This document shows, in pieces, positions 32,974-43,182 of a DNA stretch of 64,000 nucleotides. Each line of letters starts with the position of its first letter. Position 1 is the stretch's first letter. A program made the translations under genes and the position numbers. Under the pieces are notes generated by a model. That model was not told the origin of the DNA. It made no database searches and saw only the letters and a list, made by a program, of their open reading frames with translations. Origin of the DNA: Collimonas arenae (lineage in GTDB: Bacteria > Pseudomonadota > Gammaproteobacteria > Burkholderiales > Burkholderiaceae_D). Location: positions 2,302,620 to 2,366,619 of the forward strand of contig NZ_CP013233.1 of NCBI RefSeq assembly GCF_001584165.1. Direction: 5' to 3'.

Positions 32974-34692
32974 ATGAGTCAAGAAAATAACAAAAATACA
33001 GTAGCAAACGCTAAACGCAAGCGCTTCTCCCGACGTAAATTTATTGGAGCTGCCGTTGGCGCCGCAGCCGTATGGGGCGGCTACTCCGCCCTGTTCGGTG
33101 GCCAATTCCGTGCCGCCAAGGCGGATCGCACGGTGGACGTGCTGCTGATCGGCGGCGGCATCATGAGTGCGACGCTCGGTGTCTATCTGTCCGAGCTGGA
33201 GCCTGGCTGGACCTATGAAGTGTTCGAGCGCCTGGACAAAGTGGCGGAAGAAAGTTCTAATGGCTGGAACAACGCGGGCACCGGCCACTCGGCGCTCTGC
33301 GAACTGAATTACACCCCGATGGACGACAAGGGCGAAGTGCATATTACCCAGGCGATCGGCATCAACGAGAACTTCCAGATCTCGCGCCAATTCTGGTCGC
33401 ATCAGGTGCGCAAAGGCGTTCTGGGCAATCCGCGCGAATTCATCAATTCGACACCGCACATGAATTTGGTCTTTGGGCCAGAGAACCGTGAATTCATTCG
33501 CAAGCGCGTCGCGGCCTTGAAGGCATCGCCGCTGTTCGCTGGCATGGAAATGACGACGGATCCAGCCAAGATTGCTGAATGGATTCCGATCATGATGGAG
33601 GGCCGCAAGCCGGACGAAATGGTCACCGCCACCCGTTCGCCGCTCGGCACGGATGTCAACCTAGGCTCGATTACCCGCCAGTTCTACAAGCATCTCAGCG
33701 CCAATGCGGGCGGCAAGATTACCACCGGATATGAGGTACGCTCGATCACTCGCAATGAGGATGGCTCCTGGCGTGTATCGGCTTTCGATATCAAGGATAG
33801 TTCCAAGGTTCAAACCGTTGATGCGCGCCACATCTTCATCGGCGCCGGTGGCGCCGCATTGCCGCTGCTGCAGTTGTCGGGCGTTCCTGAAGCGAAGCAA
33901 TATGGCGGTTTCCCGGTAGGCGGCGAATTCCTGGTCACGGATAATCCCGCGATTACCTCGCGCCATCTGGCCAAAGTCTACGGCCTGGCGGACACGGGTT
34001 CGCCACCGATGTCGGTGCCGCATCTGGATACCCGCGTGCTGGATGGTAAAACCGTGCTGCTGTTCGGGCCGTTCGCCACCTGGTCCACCAAATTCCTCAA
34101 GAATGGATCGTATTTCGATATCGCGAAGGCAACCACGCCCTCCAATATCATCCCGCAACTTCAAGTCGGCGCCCATGAGTTTGCACTCGTCAAATATCTC
34201 GCGCAGCAATTGGAGCTGTCCAGGGAAGACAAGATGGCGGCGCTGCGCCGCTACATGCCTGATGCAAAGGACGAGGACTGGCGTTTGTGGCAAGCCGGCC
34301 AGCGTGTGCAGATCATCAAGAACATCCCCGACAAGGGCGGCGTATTGAAGCTGGGTACCGAGGTCGTGGTTTCCGAAGATCGTTCCGTGTCTGCATTGCT
34401 GGGCGCGTCACCTGGTGGCTCTACCTCGCCAGCGATCATGCTGTCACTGCTGGAGAAGGTTTTCCCCGATCGGATGAAGACACTTGCCTGGCAGAAAAAA
34501 ATTCGCGAGATTGTTCCCACTTATGGACAAAAGCTCAATGAGAACCCGCAGCTGCTGGCGACGACATGGGCAAGCACCGCTGAAACGTTGCAATTGACTA
34601 TCGCATCGCCAAGTTTGGAGGGCTTCGTTCAAGGGACCGCTCCCATCGAGCACCCTGGACAAGTGAAAAAAGTGCCAGATATCGCGCTATAG
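32974..34692 (+). CDS. mqo: malate:quinone oxidoreductase with twin-arginine leader
   Basis: FAD enzyme that oxidises malate to oxaloacetate and reduces quinone, part of the TCA cycle. 572 aa. The FAD motif VLLIGGGIMSATLGVYL (from about residue 55), SSNGWNNAGTGHSALCELNYTP, and C-terminal LGASPGGSTSPAIMLSLLEKVFP match Mqo. The first 50 residues contain KRFSRRKFIGAAVGAAAVWGGYSA, a twin-arginine type leader that E. coli Mqo lacks; it suggests export or membrane tethering. Start at 32974; the following hairpin is a probable terminator. Confidence 0.95.
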   Translation: MSQENNKNTVANAKRKRFSRRKFIGAAVGAAAVWGGYSALFGGQFRAAKADRTVDVLLIGGGIMSATLGVYLSELEPGWTYEVFERLDKVAEESSNGWNNAGTGHSALCELNYTPMDDKGEVHITQAIGINENFQISRQFWSHQVRKGVLGNPREFINSTPHMNLVFGPENREFIRKRVAALKASPLFAGMEMTTDPAKIAEWIPIMMEGRKPDEMVTATRSPLGTDVNLGSITRQFYKHLSANAGGKITTGYEVRSITRNEDGSWRVSAFDIKDSSKVQTVDARHIFIGAGGAALPLLQLSGVPEAKQYGGFPVGGEFLVTDNPAITSRHLAKVYGLADTGSPPMSVPHLDTRVLDGKTVLLFGPFATWSTKFLKNGSYFDIAKATTPSNIIPQLQVGAHEFALVKYLAQQLELSREDKMAALRRYMPDAKDEDWRLWQAGQRVQIIKNIPDKGGVLKLGTEVVVSEDRSVSALLGASPGGSTSPAIMLSLLEKVFPDRMKTLAWQKKIREIVPTYGQKLNENPQLLATTWASTAETLQLTIASPSLEGFVQGTAPIEHPGQVKKVPDIAL

Positions 34693-34829
34693 TGCTGCGA
34701 AGCTCAGTGTAAGCGACATCCACTTACTCCCTATCTGGTTGGCAATGGAGACGGGCGCGCACGAAGACGCCCATCTTCGGGCGCGCAGTATCAATCGCTT
34801 CGAGAGTAGGATATGGGGCGAGATCGATA

Positions 34830-34866
34830 GCGAAATGCCGAACATTGAAAAATGGCGGCATTTCGC
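34830..34866. terminator. bidirectional hairpin between mqo and amidohydrolase
   Basis: GCGAAATGCCG and CGGCATTTCGC, perfect 11-bp arms around a 15-base loop. It separates two convergent genes (ends 34692 and 34869), where a bidirectional terminator is expected; flanking T-runs are short. Confidence 0.6.
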
Positions 34867-34868
34867 AG

Positions 34869-36053
34869 CTAAAGGCACAAAAACCGTTCAACCAGTCTGC
34901 TCCAGTAAGCTGCGCCGACGGTGACATTTTCGTCGTTGAAATCGTAGCCAGCGTTATGCAGCATCGGTTTACCCAATCCATTCCCTAGCCGGACGAAGCA
35001 GCCGGGACGCTGTTGCAGAAAGTACGCAAAATCCTCGCTGCCGGCGATTGCTGGAAACGGCGATATCACATTTTCCGGGCCGACCAGCTCCTCAGCGACT
35101 TGCATCGCGAATGCTGTTTCCGCGTCGGAATTGACCAGCACCGGATAGCCGTGAATATACTCAATCTCGGCTTGCGCGCCGTATCCTTCGGCATGGGTCT
35201 CGATCAATGCCCGGATTCTCTGCTCTAGCAGGCTGCGTACTTGAGGTGTGAATGAACGCACGCTCATCTCCAGGGTCGCCTGCTCGGGAATCACGTTGGC
35301 GGCATGCCCGGCGTGCAACGTCCCTACGGTGACCACGGCCATCTCAGCCGGATCGACGTTGCGCGCAACAATAGTCTGCAAAGCCATCACCAGGCTGCTG
35401 GCGACTACCACAGGATCAATCGACAGATGCGGTCGGGCGGCGTGCCCTCCCCGGCCTGTGATGCAAACCTTTACCGTGTCGCAGGCGGCCATGAAAGGGC
35501 CTGAGCGAAACATGAAGGTACCGGTTGGAAAGCCGGGATGATTGTGCATGCCGAAAATCGCATCGCAGGGAAATCGTTCGAACAAGCCGTCACGCAGCAT
35601 TTGCTCGGCGCCGCTGTTCGACCCGGCTTCTTCGGCCGGCTGGAAGATCAAGTTGACGATGCCATGGAAATTGCGTGTGCGGGCCAGATGTCGGGCGGCA
35701 CCCAGTAGCATCGTGGTGTGCCCGTCGTGTCCGCATGCGTGCATTTTGCCATCGTGGCAACTGGCGTAGGGCAAGCCGGTTTTTTCATGGATAGGCAGGG
35801 CATCCATGTCGGCGCGGACGCCGATGCTGCGCTTGCTGTCACCGACGCTGAGCGTACCCACCAGGCCGGTGCCGCCTATGTTGCGCGTGACCGCATACCC
35901 CCATGCTTGCAACTTGGCGGCGACCAGGTCCGAGGTGTTGAATTCTTCATACGACAGTTCTGGATGCCGGTGGATATGGCGTCGAATCTCGATCAACTCG
36001 TCCTTTGCGTCGTTCAAATCCGCCAATTCACAATATTGAACTTCCTGTTTCAT
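34869..36053 (-). CDS. M20 amidohydrolase (hippurate/N-acyl-amino-acid hydrolase type)
   Basis: 394 aa from the ATG at 36053. M20D metal-binding motifs: GVRADMDALPIHEKTG, HACGHDGHT, FQPAEEAGSNSGAEQML, FGMHNHPGFPTG and SEDFAYFLQQRPG. Expected to deacylate N-acyl amino acids or small peptides. It is the last gene of the peptide-use operon, about 70 bp after the second M20 gene; the product would supply amino acids from transported peptides. No signal peptide, so cytoplasmic. Confidence 0.9.
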   Translation of the reverse strand: MKQEVQYCELADLNDAKDELIEIRRHIHRHPELSYEEFNTSDLVAAKLQAWGYAVTRNIGGTGLVGTLSVGDSKRSIGVRADMDALPIHEKTGLPYASCHDGKMHACGHDGHTTMLLGAARHLARTRNFHGIVNLIFQPAEEAGSNSGAEQMLRDGLFERFPCDAIFGMHNHPGFPTGTFMFRSGPFMAACDTVKVCITGRGGHAARPHLSIDPVVVASSLVMALQTIVARNVDPAEMAVVTVGTLHAGHAANVIPEQATLEMSVRSFTPQVRSLLEQRIRALIETHAEGYGAQAEIEYIHGYPVLVNSDAETAFAMQVAEELVGPENVISPFPAIAGSEDFAYFLQQRPGCFVRLGNGLGKPMLHNAGYDFNDENVTVGAAYWSRLVERFLCL

Positions 36054-36124
36054 CGCTTGCCTCGATATTCGGTGATAGACGCAAAACCGTAAGAACGCAT
36101 TGTAAACTTTCGGGCTGTGTGTCC

Positions 36125-37528
36125 TTATGCCCTTTGCGCATGGACTTGTCCGCCCTCTTCGGCCAGATCCCAGAACATGCCGGCCATGATCTGCAACGAT
36201 TCGCGCGATACGCTGGCCAGGATATGCTCGTTGGGCGCATGTTGCGAGCATGCCGGATAGGAGTGCGGCACCCAGAGTGTTGGCAAGCCCAACACGTCGG
36301 CAAAGACATCGTTTGGCAGCGATCCGCCCAGATTCGGCAGCAATGTCGGCGCCGCACCGGTGGTGCGTTGCATCGAGGCCAGGCCCCAGCGCACCCAGGC
36401 ATCGTCCGGATCCAGGCGGGTGGCCTCAAATTGGATACCGGATGGCAGCACCTCGACATCATCGTAACCATGCGCATCGAGATGATTGCGGATGTGTGTC
36501 AGGAAATTGTTACTGTCGCTGCCAACCACGTAGCGGATCTGGCAATGCGCGAAAGCATGACCGGGAATCGCATTCACTGGCGCTTCCGGATTGCCGGTCT
36601 TCATCGCCAGCACCTCCAGCGTATTCCAGCCGAATACACGTTCCGCCGGCGACAGGCCCGGCTCGCCCCAATTGCTGTCGACCTCCGGATCGCCCGCAGA
36701 ACCGCCGACCTCGACACCGTCGAGCGCATCGCGCACGCTCTGAGGCAAGCTGTCCGGCAGCAGCTGAGGGACGCGGATGCATCCTTTTTCATCGATCAGG
36801 CTGGCGATCGCATTGGCCAGCCGCACGCCCGGATTGCGCAACAGGCCACCCCAGTTGCCGGAGTGATGCGCACCATCGCGCAGCTTGACGCGCAGATCGA
36901 AATTGCAACCGCCGCGCGAGCCTAGGAACATTGTCGGTTTGGCGGCAGCGACCCGTGGACCGTCAGATGCAATGAACACATCGGCCGCCAGGCGTTCGGC
37001 GTGCAGCGCACAGATTTCCTTCAGGCCGGGGGAGCCGATCTCCTCCCCCATCTCCAGGATCACTTTGACGTTGTAGCCGAGTTTTCCGTGGCGGACCGCC
37101 AGCACTTGCGCCAGCGCGGCGAAGTTGATCGTGTGCTGTGCCTTGTTGTCGGCGGCGCCGCGACCGTACCAGCGATCACCCTCGACGATGATTTCCCAGG
37201 GATTCAGGCCGCTGCGCCACTGACTGTCGTAACCACGCACGACGTCGCCGTGACCGTAGGTAAGAACGGTGAATGCCGCGCCCTGCTCAATCCGCTCGGC
37301 CAGCAGGAATGGGCTGCTTTCAGCCAGCGGATTGCCGACAATCTGGCAGCTAAAGCCCAGGGCGGTCAGTTCAGGCACGATCTGTTCTTCCAGATACGCC
37401 CGCAGGATGGGCGCGCTACCGGCTTCCTGGCTCTCGGTGCGGACCGCGACGCGGCGCGCCAGGGTTGCCTGGAATCGCCCATCGTCGAAATAGGCACTGG
37501 CCTTGGCGATCGCTTCTGTTCTGCTCAT
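36125..37528 (-). CDS. M20 family metallopeptidase
   Basis: 467 aa from the ATG at 37528 (MSRTEAIAKA), with a GAGGAAA ribosome site. M20 motifs: LTYGHGDVVRG, RGAADNKAQHTIN, EMGEEIGSPGL, HSGNWGGLLRNPG and the C-terminal PHSYPACSQHAPNE. Predicted cytoplasmic di/tripeptidase (ArgE/CNDP group). Lies between the amidohydrolase and the Opp ATPases on the same strand; co-transport and hydrolysis of peptides is a fair inference. Confidence 0.88.
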   Translation of the reverse strand: MSRTEAIAKASAYFDDGRFQATLARRVAVRTESQEAGSAPILRAYLEEQIVPELTALGFSCQIVGNPLAESSPFLLAERIEQGAAFTVLTYGHGDVVRGYDSQWRSGLNPWEIIVEGDRWYGRGAADNKAQHTINFAALAQVLAVRHGKLGYNVKVILEMGEEIGSPGLKEICALHAERLAADVFIASDGPRVAAAKPTMFLGSRGGCNFDLRVKLRDGAHHSGNWGGLLRNPGVRLANAIASLIDEKGCIRVPQLLPDSLPQSVRDALDGVEVGGSAGDPEVDSNWGEPGLSPAERVFGWNTLEVLAMKTGNPEAPVNAIPGHAFAHCQIRYVVGSDSNNFLTHIRNHLDAHGYDDVEVLPSGIQFEATRLDPDDAWVRWGLASMQRTTGAAPTLLPNLGGSLPNDVFADVLGLPTLWVPHSYPACSQHAPNEHILASVSRESLQIMAGMFWDLAEEGGQVHAQRA

Positions 37529-37617
37529 ATTGTTTTCCTCGAATGACGGCAGCATCGGCGTTCAACCGATGCCGGGGTTAGATGTTTTTTGTATTCCTGT
37601 GGCACGTAGTTGTGGGT

Positions 37618-38496
37618 CTATTGCATCACATACGCCGGCGATTCCTGCAAGACGATGTCCGGAATGCCGAGTCCAGGTTCCGGCGATAATGCCGATGCCA
37701 GCAACATTTGCGTATAGGGATGCTGCGCCTGCGAAAATATCTTTTCGCGGGTCTCCAATTCGACGATGCTGCCCTGATGCATCACTGCGACGCGATCCAC
37801 CAAATGTTCGACCACGCCTAGATCGTGACTGATGAAGAGATAGGTCAGGCCGAATTCCCGCTTCAGATCGAGCAGCAGGTTCAATATCTGCGCTTGCACC
37901 GATACATCGAGCGCCGACGTCGGCTCGTCGCAGATAAGAATGTCGGGCCGCAGAATCAACGCGCGAGCGATCGCCACGCGCTGACGCTGTCCGCCAGATA
38001 ATTGATTCGGGTATTGATGATGGGTACGTTCCGGCATGCCGACCAGATCCAGCATTTCGCGCAGTTTGCTGCGTTGCTCGGCGGCGTTGCCAATGCCATG
38101 CAACTTGAGCGGGAGGCCGACGATTTGCGATACAGTTTTGCGTGGATTCAGCGACGAATACGGGTCCTGGAATATCGGCTGGATGTGGCGCGCCGCGGCC
38201 ATCCGTTGTGTCGGATCGATTTCCTTGCCATTGACCAGCACATTCCCGGAACTCGGTTCCAGCAGACCCAGCAACATTTTAGCCAGCGTACTCTTGCCGC
38301 AGCCGGATTCACCAACTAGTCCCAGCGTCTCGCCGCGATACAGGCGCAGCGAGACATTGTTGACGGCTTTGATTTCACCCTCAGCCTGAAAAAAACCGCG
38401 CTTGAGTTTGAACGTCCGGCTTAGCGCACACAATTCCAGCGCAATGTCGTTGCTACCTTGTTCTTCAGCGATCCGATCTTCAGCAATCTTATTCAT
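37618..38496 (-). CDS. peptide ABC transporter ATP-binding protein (OppF/DppF type)
   Basis: 292 aa. Walker [10 protein letters not shown], signature LSGGQRQRVAIARA, Walker B ILICDEPTSALDVS, H-loop FISHD and the oligopeptide-family C-terminal extension (QHPYTQMLLASALSPEP). Start at 38496 overlaps the OppD stop (ATGA). Cytoplasmic ATPase of the importer. Confidence 0.92.
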   Translation of the reverse strand: MNKIAEDRIAEEQGSNDIALELCALSRTFKLKRGFFQAEGEIKAVNNVSLRLYRGETLGLVGESGCGKSTLAKMLLGLLEPSSGNVLVNGKEIDPTQRMAAARHIQPIFQDPYSSLNPRKTVSQIVGLPLKLHGIGNAAEQRSKLREMLDLVGMPERTHHQYPNQLSGGQRQRVAIARALILRPDILICDEPTSALDVSVQAQILNLLLDLKREFGLTYLFISHDLGVVEHLVDRVAVMHQGSIVELETREKIFSQAQHPYTQMLLASALSPEPGLGIPDIVLQESPAYVMQ

Positions 38497-39482
38497 GCCG
38501 CCACCTCCGCACCATGCAGATGAACATTGTTGCAACGCGCATAGTGCCCTCCATCGATGACGACATTCGGCGGTATCTCCTCACAGGCATCGTGGGCCTG
38601 CGGACAACGATTGCGAAACGCGCATCCCTGCACTTGCCCGACCAGGCTCGGCACCACGCCGGGTATCGCCGCGAGGCGACTACCCGGTGGCGTCTTGCCG
38701 CGCACCGGAATACAGTTGAGCAAGCCACGCGTGTAAGGATGGCTGGGATGGGCGAACAATTGCACCACCGGCGCCGTTTCGACTATCTCGCCGGCATACA
38801 TGACCGCAACCCGATCGGCGATACGCGCCACCACGCCCAGATCATGTGTGATGAAAACCACCGCGCTGCCGAATTCCTGTTGCAATTCTCTTATCATCCG
38901 CAGGATCTGCGCCTGTATCGTGACATCCAGCGCGGTAGTCGGTTCGTCGGCAATGATCAGATCCGGTTCGCACATCAGCGCCATCGCAATCATCACCCGT
39001 TGGCGTAAGCCGCCTGACAACTGATGCGGATACTGCCGCATACGGTCTTCGGCATTCTTGATTCCGGTGCGATGTAACAGGTAGATCGCCCGATCACGGG
39101 CTTCCGTGTAAGAGACGTGACGATGCTGAAGCAAGGCTTCACACAATTGATTGCCCAGCGTATAAGAAGGATTGAGCGAAGTCATCGGATCCTGGAAAAT
39201 CATGGCCATGCGCTGGCCACGCAGATCCGCCATCTTGCGTTCCGGCAACTGCTGCAAATCAATGCCGTCGAAGCGGATATGAGCGGCGCTGCGTTGCGCC
39301 CTGCGCGGCAACAAGCCCATCAACGCCAGCGATGTCATCGATTTACCGCATCCCGACTCGCCGACCAGGCACAGCATCTCGCCGCGCCTGACCTGGAAAT
39401 CGATACCGCGCACCGCATGCAACAAGCCATGCTCAGTCGGTAAATCCACCCGTAAGTCTTTTACATCAAGCAATATATCCAT
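38493..39482 (-). CDS. peptide ABC transporter ATP-binding protein (OppD/DppD type)
   Basis: 329 aa. Walker [10 protein letters not shown], signature [15 protein letters not shown], Walker [15 protein letters not shown], and the C-terminal Opp/Dpp cysteine region [15 protein letters not shown] typical of the [4Fe-4S]-like oligo/HPY domain. Partner of the OppF-like ATPase downstream. Confidence 0.93.
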   Translation of the reverse strand: MDILLDVKDLRVDLPTEHGLLHAVRGIDFQVRRGEMLCLVGESGCGKSMTSLALMGLLPRRAQRSAAHIRFDGIDLQQLPERKMADLRGQRMAMIFQDPMTSLNPSYTLGNQLCEALLQHRHVSYTEARDRAIYLLHRTGIKNAEDRMRQYPHQLSGGLRQRVMIAMALMCEPDLIIADEPTTALDVTIQAQILRMIRELQQEFGSAVVFITHDLGVVARIADRVAVMYAGEIVETAPVVQLFAHPSHPYTRGLLNCIPVRGKTPPGSRLAAIPGVVPSLVGQVQGCAFRNRCPQAHDACEEIPPNVVIDGGHYARCNNVHLHGAEVAA

Positions 39483-39532
39483 ACCGGACTCCTTGTCGCG
39501 ATCACGTTCTCATGTTCATTAAGGATGCCGAT

Positions 39533-40468
39533 TCAATTGCGGCCATCGGGCGCGTTCATGTCGCGCAGGCCATCGCCGACCAGGTTGATTGCCAATACCA
39601 GCAATATCAGCGCGATGCCCGGGATCAGGATTACCCAGGGCTGGAAAAACATGTAAGCCTTGCCCTCAGCCACCATCAGGCCCCATGAAGGAGTCGGTGG
39701 CTGCACGCCAAGGCCGAGAAACGACAGCGTCGCTTCCAGCAGGATCGCGTGCGCCATTTCCAGCGTCGCCACCACGATCAGCGCGCTCATGATGTTGGGC
39801 AGTATCTCGCGCAGCAGGATGTAAGGCGTCGATGCGCCCAGCACCTGAGCCGACGCGATAAATTCGGCATTGCGCAATTGCTGGGTGGCGGAACGGGTGA
39901 CCACCGCGAAGCGGTCCCACAGCAGCAGGCCCAACAGTACGATAACCACTTTGAGCGAACCGCCGACCAGCGACGCCATCGCTAGCGCCACCAGCACCAC
40001 CGGCATGGCCAGCCGGGTCGTGATGATATAGCTGATCACGGCATCGACCCGGCCGCCAAAATAACCGGCTAGCACGCCTAGCGTGGTTCCTATCAAGCCC
40101 GAAATCAGCGCTGCCGAAAAGCCGATCAACAGCGACACCCGGGCGCCGAATATCAAGCGGCTCAGGTAATCGCGCCCTAGCTTGTCAGTCCCGAGCGCAT
40201 GCGCCCAGCTGCCATTGGCATGCCACACCGGCGGAATCAGGCGTTGCGTGACGTCCTGGCTATAAGGATCGTGCGGCGCTATCCAGGGCGCAAACAGCGC
40301 TATCAACACGATCAGGACAAGCACCGTCGCACCCAGCGTCAAGCCATGGTGTCCAAGGATTCTGCGCAATTTACGACGCCACATCAGGGTCGGTGCCCGC
40401 GTGGTCTGCAAAGCGACAGAGGATGGCATTGCAGCCGCGGTCAATGAAGACAATAACGGAGACGACAT
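39533..40468 (-). CDS. peptide ABC transporter permease (DppC type)
   Basis: 311 aa with an N-terminal OppC_N segment (LGATVLVLIVLIALFAPWIAPHDP), LGTDKLGRDYLSRLIFGARVSL and the EAA loop (ASAQVLGASTPYILLREILPN). Five to six membrane helices. Second permease of the importer. Confidence 0.93.
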   Translation of the reverse strand: MSSPLLSSLTAAAMPSSVALQTTRAPTLMWRRKLRRILGHHGLTLGATVLVLIVLIALFAPWIAPHDPYSQDVTQRLIPPVWHANGSWAHALGTDKLGRDYLSRLIFGARVSLLIGFSAALISGLIGTTLGVLAGYFGGRVDAVISYIITTRLAMPVVLVALAMASLVGGSLKVVIVLLGLLLWDRFAVVTRSATQQLRNAEFIASAQVLGASTPYILLREILPNIMSALIVVATLEMAHAILLEATLSFLGLGVQPPTPSWGLMVAEGKAYMFFQPWVILIPGIALILLVLAINLVGDGLRDMNAPDGRN

Positions 40469-40477
40469 AAGATTCCC

Positions 40478-41395
40478 TTAGCGAGTGCGGATGCGTGGAT
40501 CGAGCATGGCGTTGATGACGTCGGCCAGGAAAGTCAGTGCGATATAGAACACCGCGATGATCAGCACCACAGCTTGCACCACGGGATAATCGTTGCGGGA
40601 GATCGCATCCCAAGCCAGTTGGCCCAGGCCTTGCAACGAGTACACCGATTCGATCACCACCGAGCCTCCCAACATGAAGCCCATTTCCACCGCCGCCAGG
40701 GCCACCACTGGAATCACCGCATTGCGCAGCGCATGCTTGAGAATCACGCGGGTCTTGCTCAGACCTTTGGCCCTGGCGGTGCGTATGTAATCCGACTCCA
40801 GCACGTCGAGCATGCCGGCGCGCGTCAGCCGCATCATCGCCGGCGTCGCGTAATACCCCAGCGCGACAGCAGGCAACACGAAATGCTGCCAGGTGGTATT
40901 GCCCGCCACCGGCAGCCAATGCAAGCCGACCGCAAAGATCACGATCAAGGTCAGGCCGAACCAGAAACTGGGCATGGCCTGGCCGATCACCGCAATCAGC
41001 AACGCCAACCGATCCAGCCAGGTATCGCGAAAAATCGCCGCCAGCACGCCCAACGGGATCGCCACGAATACCGCTAGCAGCAGCGCAATTCCGCCGAGCT
41101 TGAGGGTGACCGGCAAACGCTCCGCAACCAGATCCATCACGGAACTCTGGAAATAGTAGGACCGTCCGAAATCCAGCCGCACCGCATTCCACAGCCAGTC
41201 GGCAAATTGCCCCGTGAGCGGCCGGTCCAGGCCGTACTGCGTGCGTATCGCCTCCACCTGCGCCGCGCTGGCTTCCGGCCCGGCGATGGCGGTGGCCAGA
41301 TCACCGGATAGATGCAGCAGCATGAAGCTGACCACCGAAACGGTGATGGCGACACTCAACGCGATCATTAGGCGACGAAGGATGTAGATCAACAT
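40478..41395 (-). CDS. peptide ABC transporter permease (DppB type)
   Basis: 305 aa from the ATG at 41395 (MLIYILRRLMIALSV). Typical YGLDRPLTGQFADWL, six membrane helices and the EAA loop (RTARAKGLSKTRVILKHALRNA), ending DPRIRTR. The open frame extends 22 codons upstream without conservation. Confidence 0.94.
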   Translation of the reverse strand: MLIYILRRLMIALSVAITVSVVSFMLLHLSGDLATAIAGPEASAAQVEAIRTQYGLDRPLTGQFADWLWNAVRLDFGRSYYFQSSVMDLVAERLPVTLKLGGIALLLAVFVAIPLGVLAAIFRDTWLDRLALLIAVIGQAMPSFWFGLTLIVIFAVGLHWLPVAGNTTWQHFVLPAVALGYYATPAMMRLTRAGMLDVLESDYIRTARAKGLSKTRVILKHALRNAVIPVVALAAVEMGFMLGGSVVIESVYSLQGLGQLAWDAISRNDYPVVQAVVLIIAVFYIALTFLADVINAMLDPRIRTR

Positions 41396-41487
41396 GGTGA
41401 TGGCTGCCCCTGGCTGGTGTGAGATGGCTTGAGTCGACCCCGACGTCGATCTCGATCTCAAATAAATGACTCGTATCGGACGGCGAA

Positions 41488-43017
41488 CTATTTCCAGCTG
41501 GCCTCGTAGAAGCGCGGCAATTCATCCGGGTAACCCTGGAATTTCAGCGCCGAAGTGTAGGCATAATTGGTGGAATACGAAAACAGCGGGGCCGCCAGCG
41601 CCTGCTGTGAAATGCGTTGTAATGCTTTGCTGTAGTTTTCCTTGCGCACCGCGGCATCGAGCGAGGAATCGGCTGTTTCCAGCCAGGTTTTCACTTGCGC
41701 GTCCTTGCTTACATCGTCAGCACCGCCCTTGAACCAGACGCCGGTGAAGGCGGACGTGTCGTTCACTGAAAACGAGCCCCACGCTTGAAAGGTCATCGGC
41801 GTTTTTCCGGCGCGATATTCGGTTTGCAACGCGGCAAATTTCATGTAATGCAAGCGAGCATTGATGCCGATCTTGTGCAAATCGCCGATCAGGGCTTCCG
41901 CATATTCCCGTTCGCGATAGGCATAGATATCGGTGTCGAATCCTTTCGGATAGCCGGCTTCGGCCAGCAGTGCCTTGGCCTTCGCCGGATTGTATTCATA
42001 TTTGACGACCGTCTTGGTTTCGCATCCGAATTGAGCACGGAAACAGGCTGCATACACCGGCTGGCTGCCGCCGCGCACCAGACTGCCGGCCAAGCCGTTG
42101 CGGTTGACGGCATAATTTACGGCCTGCCGTACACGGACGTCCTTGAACGGTGAGTTGGCTGCTGAGCTGCCGGTGCTGTCCATGGTCAGGAAACCGATGC
42201 GCATGGTCTCGCCACTCTGCACCGTGATATTAGGCATGCTACGCATGGCATCCGCCTGGTCGGCCGGAACCCGCCAGATCCAGTCGATGGCACCGGTCAT
42301 CAGTTGCGCAACCCGGGTTTCCGGATCGGGTATCACAACGAATTTCAGAGTGCCTATCTTCGGCTGGCCGAGCGGACTGTCCTTGAAGTAAGCGCTGTTC
42401 CTCACCAGCGTGACCCCCTGCCCTGGCGTGACACTGGTAATGCGGTAAGGACCGGTGCCGATAGGCGCCTTGCTGAATCCTTCTACGCCAACCTTTTTGA
42501 AATAAGCCGCAGGATAGATCGGTGTCGGCCCGGACAAGTATTCCAGCGCAGCCGGGAATGGCTGCTTCAGGTTGATTCGCACCTTGTACTCGCCGAGCTT
42601 TTCAGCGCTCTTGATCCAGTCGGTATTCTGGCGCGTAACCACCTTGGATTCGGGAGAAGCCACGTAGTTGAAGGTGAACACCACGTCGTCAGCGGTGAAT
42701 TTGTCGCCGTTATGGAATGTGACGCCCTGGCGCAAATCCAGCACCAGCGCAGTCGGTGACTCCCATTTCCAGGAAGTCGCCAGCTGCGGTTTGTACTCGT
42801 TGATTTTTGGATCGCGATATACCAATGTATCCCAGGCCAGGTGCGCAATGATGACTCCCTCGCGCAAGTTGTTGTGATAAGGGCCGATATTCTCAACCTC
42901 GCTGTCGGACGCATAGATCAGCGTATCGTTGGCCTTGCTGGCCAGTGCCGATGTAGCAACGGCAGCACCGGCGGCGAACAAGATACAGCGCATCCAGGCA
43001 GTGGAAATTTTCATCAC
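41488..43017 (-). CDS. peptide ABC transporter substrate-binding protein (SBP_bac_5)
   Basis: 509 aa. Sec signal peptide (MKISTAWMRCILFAAGAAVATSALA), then the family 5 binding domain: LATSWKWESPTALVLDLRQGVTFHNGDKFTADDVVF, GTGPYRIT, RQAVNYAVNR. Periplasmic receptor for dipeptides or similar ligands; first gene of the operon 43017-34869. Divergent LysR gene upstream probably controls it. Confidence 0.94.
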   Translation of the reverse strand: MMKISTAWMRCILFAAGAAVATSALASKANDTLIYASDSEVENIGPYHNNLREGVIIAHLAWDTLVYRDPKINEYKPQLATSWKWESPTALVLDLRQGVTFHNGDKFTADDVVFTFNYVASPESKVVTRQNTDWIKSAEKLGEYKVRINLKQPFPAALEYLSGPTPIYPAAYFKKVGVEGFSKAPIGTGPYRITSVTPGQGVTLVRNSAYFKDSPLGQPKIGTLKFVVIPDPETRVAQLMTGAIDWIWRVPADQADAMRSMPNITVQSGETMRIGFLTMDSTGSSAANSPFKDVRVRQAVNYAVNRNGLAGSLVRGGSQPVYAACFRAQFGCETKTVVKYEYNPAKAKALLAEAGYPKGFDTDIYAYREREYAEALIGDLHKIGINARLHYMKFAALQTEYRAGKTPMTFQAWGSFSVNDTSAFTGVWFKGGADDVSKDAQVKTWLETADSSLDAAVRKENYSKALQRISQQALAAPLFSYSTNYAYTSALKFQGYPDELPRFYEASWK

Positions 43018-43182
43018 AAACGTCCTTTTCGAGAAATTTTCTGGGAAAACCGTGGCTTGGAATTGATACTAGGTCACAATACAGTTTGCAACAACTATCA
43101 AATTTCTAACTCTGCGTTGCTGAAAACAGAACGCAGAAAACTGCCACCGAACGTAAGAAAAATTGAAGACGAGGCCATTTCC
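43018..43182. promoter_or_regulatory. divergent promoter region, LysR-type operator candidate
   Basis: Between the substrate-binding protein (minus) and the LysR gene (plus). Contains TTGATA at about 43060 and TATCAA at about 43095, an interrupted palindrome with A/T-rich flanks, a plausible LysR binding arrangement. Exact sites are not resolved by eye. Confidence 0.4.

Noticed and set aside
40371..41192. A 273-aa minus-strand frame overlapping the DppB permease.
   Set aside because: It lies entirely within the permease in another frame; composition is Arg/Gly-rich and non-natural. Similar shadows are common in this GC-rich DNA.
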